A stretch of 64,000 nt of DNA, from positions 21,534-85,533 of the forward strand of contig JAQEWB010000003.1 in the NCBI GenBank assembly GCA_027694045.1, in the 5' to 3' direction. This document shows positions 40,516 through 50,443 of this stretch, one piece after another. The translations under genes were made by a program, and so were the position numbers. Under the pieces are notes generated by a model, which was not told the DNA's origin, ran no database searches, and saw nothing but the letters and a program-made list of their open reading frames with translations. This DNA is from Bacillaceae bacterium OF18-1A (lineage in GTDB: Bacteria; Bacillota; Bacilli; Bacillales; Bacillaceae_G). Position 1 is the first letter of the stretch; each line of letters starts with the position of its first letter.

Positions 40516-41532
40516 ATGTTACAAGGACACCGAACGTGGGTATTTGAAAATAAACCAGTTATTATTTCGACAGGAGTCGTTGGCGGGCCTTTTGAAGCGA
40601 AAGGAAAAATCCCAGAAGACTTCGATATCCTTCATGAAGATTTATGGCTCGGACAAGATTCTTATGAAAAGGCACATAAAATTTTGTTCGAAGAAGCTTG
40701 TAGCCGTGCCACTGAAAAAGCAGAGCTTCGAAAAGACGATATTCAATTTGTACTTGCAGGAGATTTAATTAATCAAATCACTCCAACCAGTTTCGCATGC
40801 CGTACACTCGGCACGCCTTATCTCGGGTTATTCGGCGCTTGTTCTACTTCTATGGAAGGCTTAGCACTTGGTGCAAGTATTGTAAATGCAAAAGGTGCCA
40901 AATATTTATTAACCGGCGCATCAAGTCATAACGCCGCTGTAGAAAAACAATTCCGCTATCCTACCGAATACGGCGGACAAAAACCTCCTACTGCCCAATG
41001 GACAGTAACCGGTGCTGGTGCGGCCATTTTAAGCGATACTGGTCACGGTCCCAGAGTAACATCTGCAACAATCGGACGAGTAATTGACATGGGATTAACA
41101 GATCCATTTAACATGGGCGGTGCAATGGCTCCAGCTGCCGTCGATACAATTGAAGCCCATTTACGAGAAAGGCAAATCGATGCCTCTTACTACGATTTAA
41201 TCGTAACAGGCGATCTTGGACATGTCGGACGTGAAATTGCTTACGATTTATTACATAAACACGGAACGAAAGTAACGAGCGAACAGTTTCAAGATTGCGG
41301 GCTACTTATTTATAGAGAAGGACAACCTGTCATAGCTGGTGCTAGCGGTCCTGGTTGTTCCGCAACAGTCGTATACGGGCATTTATTAAATCGAATGAAG
41401 CGAGGAGAATTCAAAAAAATACTTGTCGTTGCGACAGGTGCTTTACTATCTCCAATTACATTCCAACAAGAAGAATCCATTCCGTGTATCGCTCATGCCG
41501 TTTCGATTGAATTTGGAGGTGCAACACAATGA
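40516..41532 (+). CDS. spoVAD: Stage V sporulation protein AD
   Basis: 338 residues, a thiolase-fold protein without the complete catalytic set ([16 protein letters not shown] is kept). SpoVAD binds dipicolinic acid on the inner membrane. It overlaps spoVAEb by 4 nt. Confidence 0.95.
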   Translation: MLQGHRTWVFENKPVIISTGVVGGPFEAKGKIPEDFDILHEDLWLGQDSYEKAHKILFEEACSRATEKAELRKDDIQFVLAGDLINQITPTSFACRTLGTPYLGLFGACSTSMEGLALGASIVNAKGAKYLLTGASSHNAAVEKQFRYPTEYGGQKPPTAQWTVTGAGAAILSDTGHGPRVTSATIGRVIDMGLTDPFNMGGAMAPAAVDTIEAHLRERQIDASYYDLIVTGDLGHVGREIAYDLLHKHGTKVTSEQFQDCGLLIYREGQPVIAGASGPGCSATVVYGHLLNRMKRGEFKKILVVATGALLSPITFQQEESIPCIAHAVSIEFGGATQ

Positions 41533-41879
41533 TTTTTTTCTGGGCTTTCGTCATTGGCGGACTCATATGTGTAATTGGACAGCTTATGTTTGATGTTGGA
41601 AAACTGACCCCTGCTCACACAATGGCAACACTTGTTGTGGTCGGTGCTATATTAGACGGTTTCAATCTTTATGAACCGTTAATCGACTTTGCAGGTGCCG
41701 GCGCAACCGTTCCTATTACAAGCTTCGGTAACGCCCTCGTTCACGGCGCAATGGAAGAAGCCGCAAAGCATGGCATCGTAGGCGTTATTACCGGCATGTT
41801 TAAAGTAACGAGCGCAGGTGTGTCAGCCGCTATTATTTTCGGCTTCATCGGTGCACTATTATTTAAACCGAAAGGATAA
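41529..41879 (+). CDS. spoVAE: Stage V sporulation protein AE (AEb type)
   Basis: 116 residues, three to four helices, with [26 protein letters not shown], the same signature as SpoVAC. The soluble SpoVAEa partner is absent, as is typical of the second type of spoVA operon. SpoVAA, AB and AF are also absent from this cluster. Confidence 0.93.
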   Translation: MIFFWAFVIGGLICVIGQLMFDVGKLTPAHTMATLVVVGAILDGFNLYEPLIDFAGAGATVPITSFGNALVHGAMEEAAKHGIVGVITGMFKVTSAGVSAAIIFGFIGALLFKPKG

Positions 41880-41890
41880 GGAGTGTTTGT

Positions 41891-42097
41891 ATGACTGTTA
41901 TCGCTAGCGTAAAAACTTGCCTTGCTAGTTTGAGGGGTGCTCAAGCAAGTTTAAGCTCCCTATCATTAAATTCGCAGGACGAAGAATCCAAACGCGTATT
42001 TCATGAATGTATGTTAGAAATGGACAGCGTCATCGCTGATTTAAAAGATAGAGTTTCAATATTAGAACGTGAAGAACCTCAATATAAAGGGTTTTAA
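41891..42097 (+). CDS. DUF1657 protein, second copy
   Basis: 68 residues, homologous along its length to the first DUF1657 gene (MTVIASVKTCLASLRGAQASLSSLSLN, ending EREEPQYKGF). It lies 11 bp after spoVAE and 21 bp before the DUF421 gene, so it is in the operon. Function unknown. Confidence 0.87.
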   Translation: MTVIASVKTCLASLRGAQASLSSLSLNSQDEESKRVFHECMLEMDSVIADLKDRVSILEREEPQYKGF

Positions 42098-42118
42098 GTA
42101 GACTGGAGGAAATAGACT

Positions 42119-42988
42119 ATGTCTCAACTGCCCGAATGGACACTCGTTATTCTCCGCTCTGTATTCATATTAATTATGTTATTCGCCATTACGAAATGGT
42201 TAGGAAAAAGACAAATCTCCCAACTTTCCTTTTTTGAATACATAGCTGGAATGACAATCGGTGACATCGCTGCCCAAGTATCTACAGGGCTTGACCAAAA
42301 ATTTTTTCATGGCGTCTTTGCGATACTCATTTTCGCTGCGGTACCTTTTTTCACAGGAATCCTCTCTTTAAAAAACAAAACAGCTCGGGACTTCTTTGAA
42401 GGAAAATCTACCGTATTAATAAAAGATGGAAAAATATTAGAAGACAACTTAAAGAAAGAAAAATATACAAGTGATGAATTACTTGAACTACTCCGAGGAA
42501 AAGGGGCATTTAGCGTAGCCGATGTTGAATTTGCCGTCTTAGAACCGAGCGGAGAATTAAATGTACTATTAAAGAAAGATTCTCAACCGCTTACTGCAAA
42601 AGACATCGGTTTAAAAGTGCCAAATGAAAAGGAACCACAAACTGTTATTATGGATGGAAATGTACTAGATGAACCTCTTTCCTCTAGCGGACATAACCGT
42701 GCTTGGTTACATTCAGAATTAGAAAAACTCGGTGTTGTCATCGAAAATGTTTTTCTCGGCCAAGTTGACTCTTACGGACAACTTACTATCGACATTTACA
42801 ATGACAAACTCCAAATGCCTTCTCCTCAAAACAAACCTTTATTATTGGCATCTTTAAAAAAATGCCATGCTGATCTTGAACTATTTTCTTTAGAAACAAA
42901 ATCAAAAACAGCTAGTGAAATGTATAGTAAAAATGCAAAACAAGTCGAAAAGATTTTAAATCGAGTAACTTACCTTTTAAAAGAATAG
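42119..42988 (+). CDS. DUF421 (YetF-like) membrane protein with a C-terminal DUF1657-like domain
   Basis: 289 residues: about three N-terminal helices (GKRQISQLSFFEYIAGMTIGDIAA is the DUF421 hallmark), two alpha/beta soluble repeats (about 80-220), then a C-terminal helical domain (about 238-289: LASLKKCHADLELFSLET) that resembles the stand-alone DUF1657 proteins. This architecture is the last core gene of spoVA2mob-type operons. YetF-like proteins have been tied to spore germinant-receptor function; the role here is inferred. Confidence 0.88.
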   Translation: MSQLPEWTLVILRSVFILIMLFAITKWLGKRQISQLSFFEYIAGMTIGDIAAQVSTGLDQKFFHGVFAILIFAAVPFFTGILSLKNKTARDFFEGKSTVLIKDGKILEDNLKKEKYTSDELLELLRGKGAFSVADVEFAVLEPSGELNVLLKKDSQPLTAKDIGLKVPNEKEPQTVIMDGNVLDEPLSSSGHNRAWLHSELEKLGVVIENVFLGQVDSYGQLTIDIYNDKLQMPSPQNKPLLLASLKKCHADLELFSLETKSKTASEMYSKNAKQVEKILNRVTYLLKE

Positions 42989-42991
42989 CTA

Positions 42992-43033
42992 CCGAAAGAA
43001 CGCTTCAGTCAAAAGGCGTTCTTTTCTTTTTTC
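42992..43033 (+). terminator. Terminator of the spoVA2-type operon
   Basis: AAGAACGC pairs with GCGTTCTT and is followed by TTCTTTTTT. Confidence 0.8.
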
Positions 43034-43163
43034 TACAACTATAATCACGTTTAAATTTATGCAATTCGGTTATGATGTTGAAGATACATAAGCAGGGAAT
43101 TTCAAAAACATAGCGAATAATTCATGATACAACTACATATTTTTTTGATTTAAAGTGGTTTCG

Positions 43164-43193
43164 TTTGACCTTTATTGACCATAATTGTATTAT
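43164..43193 (+). promoter_or_regulatory. clpP promoter with CtsR operator
   Basis: TTTGACC-TTT-ATTGACC (43164-43180) is the tandem heptad recognised by CtsR. It covers the -35 TTGACC (43165-43170) of a SigA promoter with a 17-bp spacer and -10 TATTAT (43188-43193). CtsR would repress until heat or protein stress. Confidence 0.9.
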
Positions 43194-43228
43194 AAGACTA
43201 AGAAAGCTTTAGAAGGAGGAAATAACAG

Positions 43229-43810
43229 ATGAATTTAATTCCTACAGTAATTGAACAAACAAATCGTGGAGAACGCGCTTACGATATTTACTCTCGACTA
43301 TTAAAAGACCGCATCATTATGCTAGGTAGTGCAATTGATGACAACGTAGCTAACTCAATCGTTTCCCAGCTTTTATTCTTGGAATCTCAAGATCCAGAAA
43401 AAGATATTCACATCTACATCAACAGCCCTGGTGGTTCTATCACAGCTGGTATGGCAATCTATGATACAATGCAATTTATTAAACCACAAGTATCAACAAT
43501 CTGTATCGGTATGGCTGCATCTATGGGTGCATTCTTACTTGCAGCAGGTGAAAAAGGAAAACGTTATGCACTTCCAAACAGTGAAGTAATGATTCACCAA
43601 CCACTTGGCGGAGCACAAGGTCAAGCGACTGAAATCGAAATCGCAGCTAAACGTATCCTATTCTTACGTGAAAAACTAAACCAAATTCTTGCTGACCGCA
43701 CAGGTCAACCACTTGAAGTACTACAACGCGACACAGACCGCGACAACTTCATGACAGCTGAAAAAGCTCTAGAATACGGTTTAATCGATAAGATCTTTAC
43801 AAATCGTTAA
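43229..43810 (+). CDS. clpP: ATP-dependent Clp protease proteolytic subunit
   Basis: A 193-residue serine peptidase that forms the tetradecameric barrel fed by ClpX, ClpC and ClpE. The catalytic triad is S98 (GMAASMGA), H123 (MIHQPLGG) and D172. It also degrades tmRNA-tagged proteins. RBS AGAAGGAGGAAATAACAG. Its 3' side carries a long structured-repeat array before a terminator, so the mRNA has an unusually long 3' UTR. Confidence 0.98.
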   Translation: MNLIPTVIEQTNRGERAYDIYSRLLKDRIIMLGSAIDDNVANSIVSQLLFLESQDPEKDIHIYINSPGGSITAGMAIYDTMQFIKPQVSTICIGMAASMGAFLLAAGEKGKRYALPNSEVMIHQPLGGAQGQATEIEIAAKRILFLREKLNQILADRTGQPLEVLQRDTDRDNFMTAEKALEYGLIDKIFTNR

Positions 43811-43819
43811 TAGATATTT

Positions 43820-44342
43820 AAAGCGGAAGCGGCTCGTTCAGAATGGGAGGAGGATGGAGCTTCTGACAAAGAGGTGCTTTTTACCTCGTCGGAAGAAGCG
43901 AAGCCACCGACCATTCTAGCCGCTGGAGCTAGATACAACTTAAAGCGGAAGCGGCTCGTTCAGAATCGCAGGGCGATGGAGCCCCTGATTCCGAGGCGCT
44001 TTTTGCCTCGAATGAAGGGGCGAAGCGACCGGAGATTCTAGCCGATAGAGCTGGATACAATAAAAGCGGAAGCGGCTCGTTCAGAATCGCAGGGCGATGG
44101 AGCCCCTGATTCCGAGGCGCTTTTTGCCTCGAATGAAGGGGCGAAGCGACCGGAGATTCTAGCCGATGGAGCTGGATACAATAAAAGCGGAAGCGGCTCG
44201 TTCAGCTCTGACTGGCTAAGGTTCTTTCGCATAAAAGGCGCTTTTTGCCTTCTTATGCGGAAGGTTCTTAGACACGAAGAGCTAGCCGCTGGAGCTAGAT
44301 ACAACTAAAAGCGGAAGCGCCCTCTCACAGGGCGCTTTTTTA
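43820..44342 (+). repeat. Tandem structured repeats (about 121 bp, four units plus a partial) downstream of clpP
   Basis: Units start at 43820, 43942, 44063 and 44184 (122, 121, 121, 124 bp); a fifth partial unit at 44308 forms the terminator GCGCCCTctcacAGGGCGC-T6. Units 2 and 3 differ at one base. Each unit has GGCT...AGCC with AGAATC/GATTCT outside and GCCCCT/AGGGGC or GCTTCT/AGAAGC plus GAGGC/GCCTC inside, with loop gcttttt. Stem pairs change together between units. Confidence 0.9.
44317..44342 (+). terminator. clpP transcript terminator
   Basis: AGCGCCCT pairs with AGGGCGCT around a 5-nt loop, then T6. It is built from the start of a fifth repeat unit. Confidence 0.85.
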
Positions 44343-44388
44343 TAGTTAGACTTCCGCACGCATATACCCCACCCTGTATCACTCTAAA

Positions 44389-44505
44389 TATATCAGCGAT
44401 TTTTCAAATATATCGACCGTAACTCCAATTATATCGGCGATTATTTTAATATATCGACGTTTCGACACAACTTATCGACTTACCGACAATTCTCGACAAG
44501 CATGC
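44389..44505. repeat. 41-bp tandem repeats between clpP and crh
   Basis: Units start at 44389 and 44430, 41 bp apart, with the same TATATCrGCGATTTTT and ATATCGACCGTAACTCCAAT blocks as at 20844. The array ends in TATCGACTTACCGACAAT, which matches the degraded copy at 5817. Confidence 0.85.
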
Positions 44506-44544
44506 ACACCCTACATACCCTCCCCACCAACCAACAAAACAAAA

Positions 44545-44571
44545 AGCTATCGCACATGCGCGATAGCTTCT
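44545..44571 (-). terminator. Terminator of the rapZ-yvcK-whiA-crh operon
   Basis: AAGCTATCGC pairs with GCGATAGCTT and is followed by TTTTGTTTTG on the minus strand. Confidence 0.85.
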
Positions 44572-44819
44572 TATTGTACATATGCAGCTAATGCTTCTAA
44601 AGCCTCTTCTGCATCTGAACCTTCTGTTGTAATTGTTATCATGCTTCCAGTTCCGATTGCTAAGCTCATAATCCCCATTATGCTCTTTGCATTCACTGTT
44701 TTTCCATCTTTCTCGATGAAGATCTCCGCATGAAAGCGATTTGCCTCTTGTACAAACAACGCAGCCGGACGTGCTTGTAAACCGTTTTTTAATGAAACCT
44801 TAACTTGTTTTTGAACCAC
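44571..44819 (-). CDS. crh: HPr-like catabolite repression protein Crh
   Basis: 82 residues. Gln15 replaces the phosphocarrier His15 (LKNGLQARPA), so it cannot serve sugar transport; Ser46 (AKSIMG), the HprK target, is kept. P-Ser-Crh is a CcpA cofactor. Its kinase HprK is encoded at 54171-55100. The start is GTG. Last gene of the operon. Confidence 0.96.
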   Translation of the reverse strand: MVQKQVKVSLKNGLQARPAALFVQEANRFHAEIFIEKDGKTVNAKSIMGIMSLAIGTGSMITITTEGSDAEEALEALAAYVQ

Positions 44820-44842
44820 AGCTCCATTTCCCCTTTAACCTC

Positions 44843-45793
44843 TTATTTTTTTACTACTGTTTCCCCCGCGCGTAATTTCTCTGCAATTTCATCGATTTTA
44901 CGCAAACGATGATTAATACCCGATTTACTAATTTTCCCCCCGGATACCATCTCACCTAACTCTTTCAATGTTACATCTTGATAATCTCTTCGCAATTGCG
45001 CAATTTCTCGTAGTTTATCTGGCAAAATATCAAGACCAACCGTTTCATCAATATAACGGATATTTTCAATTTGCCTTAACGCTGCACCAATTGTTTTATT
45101 TAAATTGGCTGTTTCACAGTTCACTAAACGATTCACTGAATTGCGCATATCGCGAACAATTCGAATATCTTCAAATCTTAAAAGTGCATTATGAGCACCT
45201 ATAATATTTAAAAACTCTGTAATTTTTTCCGCTTCTTTCAAATACGTAATATACCCTTTTCTTCTTTCCAACGTCTTACTATTTAAATCAAATCCGTTCA
45301 TCAGTTCACATATAGCATCATTATGTTCCTTATATAACGAAAAGATCTCTAAATGATAAGATGATGTTTCTGGGTTATTTACTGAACCACCTGCTAAAAA
45401 TGCACCGCGTAAATACGATCGTTTACAACATTTTTTCTCAATTAACTCTTGTGATATATTTCGAATAAATGAAAAGTCGTCTCGAACGATATGAAGATCC
45501 GCTAATATTTCACGAGATTTCTCAACAAGCCTTACGATATATACATTATTTTTCTTCAATCGCATTTTTTTACGAACAAGTAATTCTACCGTCACATCAT
45601 ATCCCTTTTTCAAAAGCGTATAAATCCTTCTTGCAATTGCTGCATTCTCTGTTTGAATATCGATAGATAGACGACGGTTTGAAAAAGAAAGCGATCCGTT
45701 CATTCGAAGTAACGCTGATAACTCTGCTTTCTCACAGCATTCCTTCATTTCCAGATTCGTCAGCTCTTTCTTTGTTTCTGATGCAAATGACAC
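44843..45793 (-). CDS. whiA: DNA-binding protein WhiA
   Basis: 316 residues: an N-terminal LAGLIDADG-homing-endonuclease-like fold without catalytic residues, and a C-terminal helix-turn-helix ([34 protein letters not shown]). In bacilli it affects division and chromosome segregation. I start at GTG 45793, 7 nt after GGAGGT; the GTG three codons earlier overlaps that site. Confidence 0.95.
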   Translation of the reverse strand: MSFASETKKELTNLEMKECCEKAELSALLRMNGSLSFSNRRLSIDIQTENAAIARRIYTLLKKGYDVTVELLVRKKMRLKKNNVYIVRLVEKSREILADLHIVRDDFSFIRNISQELIEKKCCKRSYLRGAFLAGGSVNNPETSSYHLEIFSLYKEHNDAICELMNGFDLNSKTLERRKGYITYLKEAEKITEFLNIIGAHNALLRFEDIRIVRDMRNSVNRLVNCETANLNKTIGAALRQIENIRYIDETVGLDILPDKLREIAQLRRDYQDVTLKELGEMVSGGKISKSGINHRLRKIDEIAEKLRAGETVVKK

Positions 45794-45882
45794 AGTCAAC
45801 ACCTCCTTATACGATTATTGTGGAACAAAATTCTTGTCCTATATGAAATGAGGAGCGTTACCTCAAACGAGATAACGCACAT

Positions 45883-46836
45883 TTATAACAATGAATATAA
45901 AATAGAAGCTAACTTCAACGTATCATGTCTTACAACACGATCATCATACTTCGCTAATCCCTCTTGAATAACATCAATGTTATTTTCAGCAAAACGTTCT
46001 TCATCAACTACAACTGGTGCCGACATTTCTTCTTCATATAACTTGCGCAATTCACAAGGGATATCACGATTATTTACAATTGCAGTATTAATAAATGGCT
46101 GCCCTAAGTGATCATGTAACGCCTGCACATGATCAAATGCAGTATACCCCATCGTTTCACCCGCTTGTGTCATAACGTTACATACATATACCTTTTTCGC
46201 TTTTGCAGCAAGAACAGCAGCACCAATTTTGTTAACAACTAAATTCGGCAATATACTCGTATACAAACTTCCCGGACCGAAAACAAGTAAATCAGCTCGC
46301 TTAATTTCAGCTAACGTTTCATGTAGTGGCTCCACATCTTCTGGTGTTAAAAAGACACGATTAATTTTCTTTCCGTAACAAGGAATCTTTGATTCACCCG
46401 TTACAATTTCCCCGTCTTCTAGCTCCGCATGAAGTACCGCACTTTGGTTCGCCGCTGGTAATACGCGCCCTCTCACATTTAACACTTTACTCGTTTCTGT
46501 AATTGCATGAAAAAAATCTCCAGTAATAGAAGTCATACCTGCCAATAATAAATTTCCTAACGCATGACCTTTCAGCCCGTCTCCTGTCGTGAAACGGTGC
46601 TGAAATAAAGCTTCCACCAACGGCTCTACATCCGATAACGCAACAAGTACGTTACGAATATCACCTGGAGGTGGAATTTCTAGCTCATCACGTAACCGAC
46701 CTGAACTGCCACCATCATCAGCGATTGTAACAACTGCTGTAATATCAACAGGATACTGTTTTAATCCTCTTAATAAAACAGAGAGTCCAGTTCCTCCTCC
46801 CATGATGACAATTTTAGGTTTTCTCTCTTTTTTCAT
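45883..46836 (-). CDS. yvcK: Gluconeogenesis factor YvcK (2-phospho-L-lactate transferase CofD fold)
   Basis: 317 residues. IVIMGGGTGLSVLLRGLK binds UDP-sugars; IADDGGSSGRLRDE and GHALGNLLLAG are family signatures. Needed for morphology on gluconeogenic substrates and linked to cell-wall precursor control. It starts 4 bp after rapZ. No coenzyme F420 genes are present, supporting the YvcK role. Confidence 0.95.
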   Translation of the reverse strand: MKKERKPKIVIMGGGTGLSVLLRGLKQYPVDITAVVTIADDGGSSGRLRDELEIPPPGDIRNVLVALSDVEPLVEALFQHRFTTGDGLKGHALGNLLLAGMTSITGDFFHAITETSKVLNVRGRVLPAANQSAVLHAELEDGEIVTGESKIPCYGKKINRVFLTPEDVEPLHETLAEIKRADLLVFGPGSLYTSILPNLVVNKIGAAVLAAKAKKVYVCNVMTQAGETMGYTAFDHVQALHDHLGQPFINTAIVNNRDIPCELRKLYEEEMSAPVVVDEERFAENNIDVIQEGLAKYDDRVVRHDTLKLASILYSLL

Positions 46837-46839
46837 CCC

Positions 46840-47721
46840 TTAATGGCCCTTTCTCTTCTCCACATCACGATGAGATACATGAACGCTATACTCTGGTTTC
46901 AAATGTTTCCCAAGGTATTCTGTAAGCGTAACAGAACGATGCTGTCCACCTGTACATCCAATTGCAATTACAAGTTGACTCTTGCCTTCTCTTTTATAAT
47001 GAGGCAGCATGAAAGTAATAAGATCCGTCAATTTCTCTAAAAACTTATGTGTCTCATTAAATTTCAGTACATACGATGAAACTTCTTCATCTAGTCCTGT
47101 TAATGGCTTCATATGTGGAATGTAATATGGATTTGGTAAAAAACGAACATCAAATACTAAATCTGCATCAATTGGAATACCGTACTTAAATCCAAATGAC
47201 ATAACATTTACACGAAATGCTTGCTCAGTTTCAGTTGAAAATAAATGAACAATCTTTTCACGTAATTCCTTCGGTTTTAAATCAGATGTATCAAGCACAA
47301 TATTCGCTCGTGCCTTCATATCAGTTAATAAACTACGCTCCGCTTCGATTCCCTTTAAAGGTAAACCAGTTGGCGCAAGTGGATGCGAACGTCTCGTTTC
47401 TTTATAACGTGTTACAAGTGTGCTATCTTTCGCATCTAAAAATAAAATATGAGGAATAATCCATGTGCGTTCTGATAAATCATCAAGTGCTCCCCATAAA
47501 TGTTCGAAAAACTCTCGGCCACGTAAATCTATGCCAAGTGCTACTTTATTCATTTTCCCTTTTGAATCCGCCATAAGCTCAATAAACTTTGGCAATAACA
47601 TCGGTGGTAAATTATCTACACAAAAATATCCTAAATCTTCAAAACTTTGTAAAGCTACCGTTTTTCCAGCTCCAGACATTCCCGTAATAATTACCATTTT
47701 TATATCATTATTCTCTGTCAT
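46840..47721 (-). CDS. rapZ: RNase adapter / nucleotide-binding protein RapZ (YvcJ)
   Basis: 293 residues: Walker A GMSGAGKT near 14-21, Walker-B-like VALGID, and the C-terminal RNA-binding domain with [16 protein letters not shown]-binding; YvcJ affects competence in B. subtilis. First of the tight rapZ-yvcK-whiA-crh run; the nudix gene precedes it by 20 bp. Confidence 0.95.
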   Translation of the reverse strand: MTENNDIKMVIITGMSGAGKTVALQSFEDLGYFCVDNLPPMLLPKFIELMADSKGKMNKVALGIDLRGREFFEHLWGALDDLSERTWIIPHILFLDAKDSTLVTRYKETRRSHPLAPTGLPLKGIEAERSLLTDMKARANIVLDTSDLKPKELREKIVHLFSTETEQAFRVNVMSFGFKYGIPIDADLVFDVRFLPNPYYIPHMKPLTGLDEEVSSYVLKFNETHKFLEKLTDLITFMLPHYKREGKSQLVIAIGCTGGQHRSVTLTEYLGKHLKPEYSVHVSHRDVEKRKGH

Positions 47722-47741
47722 CGTATCCTCTCCTCGACGGT

Positions 47742-48200
47742 TTAACTCGGATCTAATCGATATGAAAGCAATTCAAAATCTGGTGTATATACAAACGTAC
47801 CGTAGATTATACCATTCCCTTTAATTAAATAATCAATGATGTGATAATCTCCTGGTGCCATTGCTAAATCATCAATTTTATCAAATGTATGCCAACCAAT
47901 GATGCCTTCTTCGCTCTCTAGTTTGTTTTCTCCTGCAAAATCTGTCGCTAAAAAGGAGAACATCATCCATTCAGAAACAACTTTGTCACCTTCTTGGATG
48001 ACAAACGTGAAGACCCCTTTTAACGCTGGGTTCTTTAAATAAATACCTGTTTCTTCGCGATACTCGCGAACAACTGATTCTCTTACTGTCTCACCACGCT
48101 CCATTTTCCCGCCTGGTGCAACCCACCAATTTCGGCGAGGCTTTTGGAGTAAGAGTACTTCATTATCTCTAATTAACACACAGTTTGTCACTCTTTGCAT
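47742..48200 (-). CDS. Nudix hydrolase (YvcI-like, 8-oxo-dGTP diphosphatase type)
   Basis: 152 residues with the nudix box G-x5-E-x7-REYREETGI ([15 protein letters not shown] precedes). The conserved position upstream of rapZ matches yvcI. The substrate is not determined. Starts MQRVTN. Confidence 0.9.
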   Translation of the reverse strand: MQRVTNCVLIRDNEVLLLQKPRRNWWVAPGGKMERGETVRESVVREYREETGIYLKNPALKGVFTFVIQEGDKVVSEWMMFSFLATDFAGENKLESEEGIIGWHTFDKIDDLAMAPGDYHIIDYLIKGNGIIYGTFVYTPDFELLSYRLDPS

Positions 48201-48388
48201 GTTTCTTCACCTCAGCTACTTGCAGCAAAATTTCTCACTGCATACTCATTTCATTATACTATCAAAAACCATTTGCCACAACGAAGGAGCCAGTCCTCTT
48301 TCGCTAAGCATATGCTACTCAACAATTGTAAAAAAGCTTTCCATAACAAGCAATTTAAATGTCTTATCTTCTCATGAACAGCACGTAA

Positions 48389-48425
48389 AAAATCCCCTTA
48401 ACGATTTTTATCATCAAGGGGATTA
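48389..48425 (-). terminator. popT-type gene terminator
   Basis: AATCCCCTT pairs with AAGGGGATT; TTTTTT follows on the minus strand. Confidence 0.85.
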
Positions 48426-48431
48426 ACGCCT

Positions 48432-49238
48432 TTACTTCTTACCGAAATAAGTAACAATCGCGAATCCTAAAATGAAAGTAATAATTGAACTTACAATTGA
48501 AAATCCACCAGTTGGAATACCAGGGAACACAATTACAATCGAACCGATAACAAGTCCAATAATTGCCGCAAATGTCATACTTTTATAACGATCTAATAAA
48601 AAGCTTATTCCTTTACTACTTACAACAAATCCAACCATAACACCAGCACCAATAACCACAATTAATGGTAAATTGAGTGTCGTTAAAGCGTTAATTGCGG
48701 TCGGATACACACCAATAATTAATAAAATAAATGATCCACTAATTCCAGGAAGAAGCATAGCCATACTAGCCATCCATCCTGCGAAAAATAAACCGATTGT
48801 ATTTAAAATTGTTAACGTCGTAATTGGGTCTGCCGCTTTATCCGGCTTGAAGAATGCTGTTATCGCAACAAGAATTGCTGCAACGATTAACATGGCGATA
48901 TGACCACCTTTAAATGTCGCCTTTGCATCCGCTTCTCTCATTAACATCGGTAATATACTAATAATTAAACCGAGGAAGAAAAATTGAGTCGGTTCATAAT
49001 GATTTGCAAGTAAATATTTAATAACGTGACTTAACGTTAAGAATGCCACCGCTACACCAGCAGCAAGTGGAATTAAAAACCCTAAATGTTTTTTCCATTC
49101 ACGACTAAAGAACCCGCTAATTGCCGCAAGTAATTGCTCATAAATCCCTAACACAACAGCGATTGTACCGCCGCTCACACCAGGAATTAAATCACTAACA
49201 CCCATACAAAATCCACGATATATATTACGCCATTCCAT
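48432..49238 (-). CDS. popT: DUF368 family polyprenyl-phosphate transporter
   Basis: 268 residues, about eight helices, with an internal duplication marked by LIPGVSGGT near the N-terminus and LLPGISGS in the second half. DUF368 proteins were recently assigned as undecaprenyl-phosphate recyclers (PopT) that return the lipid carrier to the inner leaflet. I start at ATG 49238 (AGGAG 10 nt upstream) rather than the ATG six codons earlier. Monocistronic, between trxB and nudix. Confidence 0.85.
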   Translation of the reverse strand: MEWRNIYRGFCMGVSDLIPGVSGGTIAVVLGIYEQLLAAISGFFSREWKKHLGFLIPLAAGVAVAFLTLSHVIKYLLANHYEPTQFFFLGLIISILPMLMREADAKATFKGGHIAMLIVAAILVAITAFFKPDKAADPITTLTILNTIGLFFAGWMASMAMLLPGISGSFILLIIGVYPTAINALTTLNLPLIVVIGAGVMVGFVVSSKGISFLLDRYKSMTFAAIIGLVIGSIVIVFPGIPTGGFSIVSSIITFILGFAIVTYFGKK

Positions 49239-49348
49239 ACTGAATAAACTCCTCATTTCTCATAGTGATTTTTTCCGTAAAGTCCAGTATATCAATAAGA
49301 AAGCTTATAATCCTATTATTTTTTGACAAAACTTTGACATTATTGCAT

Positions 49349-49381
49349 AAAAAAAGAAAGCCCCTAGTCGGTAGCTTTCTT
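49349..49381 (-). terminator. trxB terminator
   Basis: AAGAAAGC pairs with GCTTTCTT and is followed by a T-run on the minus strand. Confidence 0.8.
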
Positions 49382-49401
49382 CTCAAAAGGAATATTATCC
49401 C

Positions 49402-50373
<972 letters not shown>

Positions 50374-50443
50374 TCATTCCTACACAATTAACTTACCCTC
50401 ATTATACTGTTAGCATCATTTTTTTCCCAATGATTTGCCTATC

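Noticed and set aside
44038..44304. An 88-codon minus-strand frame inside the repeat array
   Set aside because: It is built entirely from non-coding structured repeats and has no start signals.
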